Assembly: GCA_944385195.1 (NCBI GenBank)
Contig: CALWWH010000265.1
Span: forward strand, 1 to 11,065
DNA: 11,065 bases
Direction: 5' to 3'
Source of the DNA: an uncultured Oscillospiraceae bacterium
GTDB lineage: Bacteria > Bacillota > Clostridia > Oscillospirales > Oscillospiraceae
The first letter of the stretch is position 1. Each line of letters opens with the position of its first letter. The position numbers and the translations under genes are program-made. This document shows, one piece after another, positions 7,000 to 11,065 of the stretch. The notes below the pieces were generated by a model. That model was not told the origin of the DNA and searched no databases. It worked only from the letters and a program-made list of their open reading frames with translations.

Positions 7000-8460
7000 A
7001 TGCCCTGTACTACAATCTTAGTCGGCAAGAAAGCCAGCCATGACGGCTCAACAATTATTGCCCGCAATGATGATGGCAGGTTTGAAGCCAAGCGGATTCT
7101 GGTCCACCCGGCCAAGGAGAAGGCCTTTACCTACAAAACGGTGATTTCCCACCTGTCTGTCGAGCTCCCGGGAAATGCTATGCGCTATACCGACTGTCCC
7201 AATGTGACCAAAACCAACGGCGTGTGGCCTGCCTGCGGCATCAACGAGGCCAATGTGGCCATGACCGCCACCGAGACCATCACCAGCAACCCAAGGGTCA
7301 TTGGCGCGGACCCCTATGTCCGGTATCAGCCGAAAAAGAGCCGCAATACCAAAGAAGTCCCCGGCGGTATCGGTGAAGAGGACCTGGTGACCCTGGTGCT
7401 TCCCTACATCCGCTCTGCCCGGGAAGGCGTCCTCCGGACCGGGGCTTTGCTGGAGCAATACGGCACCTATGAACCCAACGGCATGGCGTTTTCCGATGCC
7501 AACGAAATCTGGTGGCTGGAAACCATCGGCGGCCATCACTGGATTGCCAAACGGGTTCCGGATGACCGGGTGGTCATTATGCCCAACCAGTTCGGTCTGG
7601 ACCAGTTTGACTTTGCCGATGCCTATGGCGAACAGAAGGAAAATCTCTGCTCCGCCGACCTGAGGGCCTTCGTGGAACAGCACCACCTGGCCCTGGACAT
7701 GGGAGCGGAGTTCAACCCCAGGCTGGCCTTCGGGTCCCATTCGGACTCAGACCATATTTACAATACCCCCCGCGCTTGGTTCATGGCCCGGTATTTCCTG
7801 CCGCGCACCTACCGGTGGGACGGGGAAGCTGCGGATTTCACCCCTGAGAGCAACGACATTCCCTGGTCCTTCGTGCCGGAGCGGAAGGTAACGGTGGAGG
7901 ATGTGCGGTATCTGCTGGGTTCTTATTACCAGGGAACACCCTACAATCCCTACGACAAGACTGCGGCGTTTAAGGGGAAATACCGCACCATTGGTGTGCC
8001 CAATAGCGATGTCTGTGGGATTCTGCAGATCCGGGGCTATTTGCCGGAGGCCATTCAGGGCGTCCACTGGCTCTCCATGGGCGGCAGCGGCTTTACGGCC
8101 TGTTTCCCGGTCTATGCCAATGTCAAGGAGCTTCCAAAGTATATCAGCGGCACCCCGGACACGGTCTCCACAGACAGCATGTACTGGCACAGCCGCCTGA
8201 TTGCGGCGCTGACAGACGCGCACATGGGAACGGCGCTGCAGTTTGACGAGCGGTATGTCAATGCCGTGATCAATCGGGGACAGCAATTCCTGTACGAATA
8301 TGACGGGAAGATCCAGCAGGGGGAATCTCCGGAAATTCTGAAGGAAGCGAACAAGAAGATTGCTGATATGGTCAAGGAAGAGTCGGATAAGGCCCTGGCC
8401 CAGATTCTAAAGTACGCCTCAGAGCATATGAAGATCCGCTATCATAGAGGGGATAACTAA
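7000..8460 (+). CDS. C69-family dipeptidase (PepD-like)
   Basis: This 486-residue protein matches the N-terminal nucleophile hydrolases of peptidase family C69, which hydrolyse dipeptides of broad specificity in the cytoplasm as Lactobacillus PepDA does. The nucleophile is Cys3 (MPCTTILVG), so only the first two residues need removal. Other family features are GSTIIARNDD (16-25), the GVWPACGINEANVAMTATET segment (about 73-92), NEIWWLETIGGHHWIAKRVP (about 167-186) and a large C-terminal part of normal length. There is no signal peptide, which fits an intracellular enzyme. The ATG follows AGGAG (6989-6993) at 6 bases. It has its own promoter and terminator, so it is monocistronic. GC content is high and matches the housekeeping part of the window. 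Confidence 0.95.
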   Translation: MPCTTILVGKKASHDGSTIIARNDDGRFEAKRILVHPAKEKAFTYKTVISHLSVELPGNAMRYTDCPNVTKTNGVWPACGINEANVAMTATETITSNPRVIGADPYVRYQPKKSRNTKEVPGGIGEEDLVTLVLPYIRSAREGVLRTGALLEQYGTYEPNGMAFSDANEIWWLETIGGHHWIAKRVPDDRVVIMPNQFGLDQFDFADAYGEQKENLCSADLRAFVEQHHLALDMGAEFNPRLAFGSHSDSDHIYNTPRAWFMARYFLPRTYRWDGEAADFTPESNDIPWSFVPERKVTVEDVRYLLGSYYQGTPYNPYDKTAAFKGKYRTIGVPNSDVCGILQIRGYLPEAIQGVHWLSMGGSGFTACFPVYANVKELPKYISGTPDTVSTDSMYWHSRLIAALTDAHMGTALQFDERYVNAVINRGQQFLYEYDGKIQQGESPEILKEANKKIADMVKEESDKALAQILKYASEHMKIRYHRGDN

Positions 8461-8479
8461 GCAGCTGATCCCCAAAAGC

Positions 8480-8520
8480 AGCACCAGCCGCCTGAGCTTT
8501 TCAGGCGGCTGGTGCTTTTT
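8480..8520 (+). terminator. Rho-independent terminator of the dipeptidase gene
   Basis: Perfect 16-base arms (8480-8495 and 8501-8516) enclose a 5-base loop and are followed by a run of T to 8520. It starts 20 bases after the dipeptidase stop codon. An A-rich stretch before the stem could also allow weaker function on the other strand. Confidence 0.95.
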
Positions 8521-8863
8521 AGACCATGTGGATGAGGTCCCGCGGCGCGTGAGGGAGGGCAGATGGTATCGTTCCGGGCAGTGGATTGCGCCTTTGCTCA
8601 AATGGATGAGTTGCCCCTCTGCGCCCTCTCCCGCAGCACCGGCAGCGGTGTGGGAAGAAAGCATTTGCGATGGGGTGGCCTCACTTTTCTCCGGCTGCGC
8701 TTTCTCAGCGTCCATGCCACGATGCAGATGCGGATGGGCTCGCGGTACGCCGCAGAATGCCTTTTGTGCTGGCGGTATGGGCCGCGTCAACCGCAGGGGC
8801 AATCTGATCTGCTAATTTTCAGTAAAAATGAGTGAAAAAGTCGAATTTGAGGGAATTCTGACA
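8521..8863. other. Intergenic stretch without a supported gene
   Basis: About 340 GC-rich bases lie between the dipeptidase terminator and the ZIP promoter. Frames are open on both strands (+ 8528-8815 and 8563-8835; - 8419-8802), but none has a ribosome binding site or a recognisable motif. The - strand frame runs through the dipeptidase terminator into its coding region. The stretch could be a genome-wide intergenic repeat or old gene debris; I cannot decide from this window. Confidence 0.4.
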
Positions 8864-8892
8864 TTGACATTTTGGCAGCAAGAGGCTATGAT
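8864..8892 (+). promoter_or_regulatory. Strong sigma-A promoter of the ZIP transporter gene
   Basis: Consensus -35 TTGACA (8864-8869), a 17-base spacer, and -10 TATGAT (8887-8892, one mismatch to consensus). Start of transcription would be near 8899, giving a leader of about 60 bases. Confidence 0.88.
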
Positions 8893-8897
8893 AAAGC

Positions 8898-8926
8898 GTC
8901 GAATGTAGGCTGTTACAATTTTCGAC
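8898..8926. promoter_or_regulatory. Inverted repeat at the ZIP transcription start, operator candidate
   Basis: GTCGAA (8898-8903) pairs with TTCGAC (8921-8926), and just inside TGTA (8904-8907) pairs with TACA (8914-8917). It begins five bases after the -10 box, where a bound repressor would block transcription. Metal uptake genes are commonly controlled by Fur/Zur or DtxR/MntR proteins; the sequence does not clearly match a Zur box I know, so the regulator is not assigned. It could instead be an RNA hairpin in the leader. Confidence 0.45.
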
Positions 8927-8960
8927 ACTTTTTTTCCTGCTTGTGGATGGAGGGATTGCA

Positions 8961-9821
8961 TTGAATTTACTATGGGAAGTTGTGTGCATCACGGCGTTGG
9001 CCGGTATGGGTGGTACAGGCTTAGGCGGTTTGGTCTCCTGCCTGTTCAAGAAAGATTCAAGCCGGACTGTGAGCTTGCTGCTGAGCTTTGCAGGCGGCGT
9101 GATGACGGCGGTAGTGTGCTTTGATCTGCTGTCCGAGGCGGTGGCGCCGGAGGGAATCGTGAACCATACCAATCTGGCCTTGGCGGTGATGGGCGTGATG
9201 TTGGGCTATGTGGTCATCTACCTGCTCAACGCCTGGATTGACCGGGATACCAACCACGAGATGGCCCACATTGACGAGAGCCATCCCAAGACGGCGGATT
9301 CTTTGGAAGAGCTGATTCACGCGGATCACTATCAGATCCACGAGCAGGGCGGTCAATCCCACGGAAGTCTGTTTCTGGCCGGACTGGTAATGGCGGCGGC
9401 CATTGCCCTGCACAATGTGCCGGAAGGAATGGTCATCGGCGCATCCTTTGCCACCGCGGCCCAGCAAGCAGTGCTCTCTCGGGGTGGAATCGTCATGGCT
9501 GTGGTCATCGGATTGCACAATGTGCCAGAGGGCATGGCTGTGGCTGTGCCGCTGATCTCCGGCGGAATGAAAAAACTTAAAGCAGCGGCTTTGACGGTGA
9601 TCACCGGGGCACCTACCGTGCTGGGCGCAATCCTGGGCCTCTACTTAGGTACCATGGGCCCTGCCATGCTGTCGCTGTCGCTGAGCTTTGCCTCCGGCGC
9701 CATGCTGTACGTGGTGTTCGGAGAACTGATGCCCGAAGCGATTCTCATGTGGCGGTCAAAGCTGCCGGCCCTGGCCACGGTGATCGGTATCCTGACGGGC
9801 CTTGTCATCATCTATGCATAA
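8961..9821 (+). CDS. ZIP-family divalent metal transporter
   Basis: This 286-residue integral membrane protein carries the ZIP metal-site motifs twice: HNVPEG at 151-156 in predicted helix 4 and HNVPEG at 186-191 in helix 5, as in the ZupT/GufA branch that takes up zinc, iron or manganese. About eight hydrophobic segments are visible. Between helices 3 and 4 (about 97-135) lies a hydrophilic loop with several histidines (His 99, 103, 108, 120, 123, 127, 134), typical of ZIP proteins and possibly metal-sensing. The TTG at 8961 is chosen because GGAGGG (8949-8954) stands 6 bases before it. An in-frame GTG at 8943 has no such site, and the purine block lies inside that longer frame. It is monocistronic, with its own promoter and terminator. 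The metal transported cannot be read from sequence. Confidence 0.93.
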   Translation: MNLLWEVVCITALAGMGGTGLGGLVSCLFKKDSSRTVSLLLSFAGGVMTAVVCFDLLSEAVAPEGIVNHTNLALAVMGVMLGYVVIYLLNAWIDRDTNHEMAHIDESHPKTADSLEELIHADHYQIHEQGGQSHGSLFLAGLVMAAAIALHNVPEGMVIGASFATAAQQAVLSRGGIVMAVVIGLHNVPEGMAVAVPLISGGMKKLKAAALTVITGAPTVLGAILGLYLGTMGPAMLSLSLSFASGAMLYVVFGELMPEAILMWRSKLPALATVIGILTGLVIIYA

Positions 9822-9858
9822 CTGCGCTTTCCCCACAGTCCATACGAAATGGCATCTT

Positions 9859-9941
9859 GGCGTGTAAACGCCTCCTGTACAGGTTTGCCTCTGATATGCT
9901 CCCTCCTGGCTTTGACAGTGAAGACACAGCCCGGAGGGGGC
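9859..9941 (+). repeat. Series of inverted repeats in the ZIP 3' region
   Basis: Three structures follow the ZIP stop. GGCGT-GTAA-ACGCC (9859-9872) is a short perfect hairpin. CCTGTACAGG (9874-9883) is a perfect palindrome. The third is a long stem with arms 9898-9914 and 9925-9941, matched at 15 of 17 positions including one G-U, around a 10-base loop. Only TTT follows the long stem, so it would be a weak terminator. It may instead be a mobile palindromic element or an RNA-stabilising structure. Confidence 0.6.
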
Positions 9942-9995
9942 TTTGCTATGCCCAGGGAGCAGCGCTGAGGCCCCACTGCGCAGCGGAGAGGTCAC

Positions 9996-10046
9996 AAAAA
10001 GGCGCATACCATGGCAGCGATCCTGCCGGTTTGGTATGCGCCTTTT
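9996..10046. terminator. Bidirectional terminator between ZIP and lipoprotein genes
   Basis: GGCGCATACCA (10001-10011) pairs perfectly with TGGTATGCGCC (10032-10042), and an inner GGCAG/CTGCC pair (10013-10017, 10023-10027) extends the stem. TTTT (10043-10046) follows on the + strand and a five-base A run (9996-10000) precedes, giving a U-tract on the - strand too. It sits between convergent genes and can serve both. Confidence 0.88.
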
Positions 10047-10079
10047 CCTATCATCCACCCATTGCCATTAGCTGTTATA

Positions 10080-10526
10080 CTATGGCAACTCGCTTTCTTC
10101 AGCGGGAAGTGCTTCATAGTCGTATTTTTCCCAGCTTGCCTCAATGTCGGCGGCGGTAAAGAGATCCTGCTGCATATCAGTTGTGATGATTCTTCCGGAT
10201 TTTACTGCAATTTCCGAATAAATAACCGCATAAGACGTCCCATCGGAAAGATGGAACCGGAAACTTGTCACCGAGCCACCAGCAGAAGGTTCCGTTGCTA
10301 TGTCTTTTAGATCAATGCGTTCAAAAAGCCGATAAATATCTTCAATATCTTTTGCCTCGGTAATTACTTTTTTCTCTGCATCTGCAGGAACGATAAAGTG
10401 AAACAGTTCCACATTTTCCACATCGGACACTTCAAAGGGAAAATCGATATGGGCAGTTTTGCTGCTGCAGCCTACCAAGACAAGGACACAAAGCAGTAAG
10501 AGAACGAACCTTATGTATTTCCTCAC
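10080..10526 (-). CDS. Lipoprotein of unknown function, 148 residues
   Basis: The N-terminus is a lipoprotein signal: MRKYIR, a leucine/valine-rich stretch, and lipobox LVGC with the lipidated cysteine at residue 20. The mature part of about 129 residues starts CSSKTAHIDFPFEVSDVENV and has mixed strands and helices, with SFRFHLSDGTSYAVIYSEI near the middle and an acidic tail. It resembles small Firmicutes lipoproteins of the DUF5301 sort, which is a guess. The GTG at 10526 is preferred because AAGGAGG lies 8 bases before it; the frame is open further upstream to 10679, but that extension would bury the signal peptide. It converges on the ZIP gene and shares its terminator. A possible promoter is TTGCAG-17-CATAAA on the - strand just upstream, which is weak. 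Confidence 0.87.
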   Translation of the reverse strand: MRKYIRFVLLLLCVLVLVGCSSKTAHIDFPFEVSDVENVELFHFIVPADAEKKVITEAKDIEDIYRLFERIDLKDIATEPSAGGSVTSFRFHLSDGTSYAVIYSEIAVKSGRIITTDMQQDLFTAADIEASWEKYDYEALPAEESELP

Positions 10527-11065
10527 ACAGATTACCTCCTTCAAAAATGATGCTTTTATGGATAGAGACGAAAAACTCTGCAAAATGTTCCAATTTGGCT
10601 CAATTATTTGAGTGAAAGCTTGTCGCCGGCCCTTTGGCGTCAAGGGGCACCAGCCCATGACCATCGTGTTTTGCTGCAATCACTGGTGGGATTCGATCAG
10701 CAGTTAGGCAGAGGGTATCTTTTGTCCACGCGGTCAGGTGTTGTTTTCGTCATCCATACTTATGTGTGACCAGGAGCGGGAGCAAGAAGCTAAGCCTATG
10801 CCAGATGCCCTCAAGGGACGGGGGAGTATGAACGCGGCAGCTACGAGAGGCCGGAATGCTGTATTCCAGCGGGTGGGGGCAGCGGGAAAGGAAAATCCAA
10901 TGCCCCGCAGCGGGGGCCTAAATGCCATTTTCCTACAGCTAAATAATTTGCACATTTTATGCGGCTCAATTGTCGTATTAGATATCATGACCTTCACCAT
11001 GCTGCTTTCCTCTATTTGCAAAACGACCTTTACTACCGTCAAGAGCTTGCAGGCGGAATATGCGG
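10527..11065. other. Window end: open frames, no confident gene
   Basis: Several frames are open here and none has a good ribosome binding site. On the + strand one runs from ATG 10762 to the window end without a stop (101 codons), another from ATG 10959 to the end (35 codons, beginning MRLNCRIRYHDLHHAAFLYL, which is protein-like), and a third from about 10567 to 10769. A - strand frame covers 10734-11042. Short hairpins occur, such as GGAAT-GCTGT-ATTCC near 10853-10867, and an inverted repeat CTCAA-TTAT-TTGAG at 10599-10612 lies upstream of the lipoprotein gene. A gene entering from the right edge is possible. Confidence 0.35.

Noticed and set aside
7048..8375. Long - strand frames opposite the dipeptidase gene
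   Set aside because: They are antisense shadows of a clear C69 coding sequence with no start signals or motifs.
8419..8835. Frames on both strands in the gap before the ZIP gene as genuine small proteins
   Set aside because: No ribosome binding sites, no motifs, and one runs through the dipeptidase terminator.
8943..8960. GTG start for the ZIP gene
   Set aside because: No purine-rich site upstream of it; GGAGGG at 8949-8954 serves the TTG at 8961.
10527..10679. N-terminal extension of the - strand lipoprotein frame up to an ATG at 10679
   Set aside because: It would place about 50 residues before an evident lipoprotein signal, whereas the GTG at 10526 has a strong ribosome binding site.
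1..11065. CRISPR array, tRNA or rRNA gene, insertion sequence with terminal repeats
   Set aside because: I looked for regularly spaced repeats, cloverleaf sequences and transposase motifs on both strands and found none.

Overview
The window looks like a chromosomal segment of a Gram-positive anaerobe of the class Clostridia, perhaps Oscillospiraceae-like. The grounds are strong AGGAGG-type ribosome binding sites, frequent GTG and TTG starts, the trmN6-rsmI housekeeping pair typical of Firmicutes, and several small lipoproteins. Base composition is mixed: roughly 55-60% GC in the housekeeping genes and the dipeptidase/ZIP block, and clearly lower between about 1800 and 5300. The organism assignment is inference; no rRNA or other marker is present.

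Left end (1-2508, + strand): a tight translationally coupled run of the 3' part of a tRNA1(Val) adenine N6-methyltransferase gene, complete rsmI (16S rRNA C1402 ribose methyltransferase) and an unidentified 359-residue protein. The last gene changes base composition partway along. Next to it on the - strand is a broken ABC exporter gene (2469-3881). It keeps the membrane domain and Walker A but loses the rest of the ATPase at a junction near 2648. Its tail overlaps the 3' end of the unknown gene.

Middle (3882-5660): a 525-base gap with a large GC-rich dyad, a LysR-family regulator with a promoter and an overlapping palindrome that is a good autoregulatory operator candidate, then a ribosome binding site on the LysR stop codon followed only by debris. 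This part looks like a worn accessory island.

Centre (5658-6660, - strand): a compact three-gene operon encoding an 81-residue two-helix membrane protein, a 114-residue lipoprotein and a 54-residue two-helix membrane protein. It has an extended -10 promoter and a strong terminator. Functions are unknown.

Right part (6787-10526): a family C69 dipeptidase with its own promoter and a textbook terminator; a ZIP-family metal transporter with a near-consensus promoter, an inverted repeat just downstream that may be a metal-regulator site, and a TTG start set by its ribosome binding site; and a convergent 148-residue lipoprotein gene sharing a bidirectional terminator with the ZIP gene. From 10527 to the end there are overlapping open frames but no confident gene.

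I see no CRISPR array, tRNA, rRNA, complete mobile element or convincing new defence system. The most unusual content is the mosaic region at 1800-5600 and the small envelope operon.
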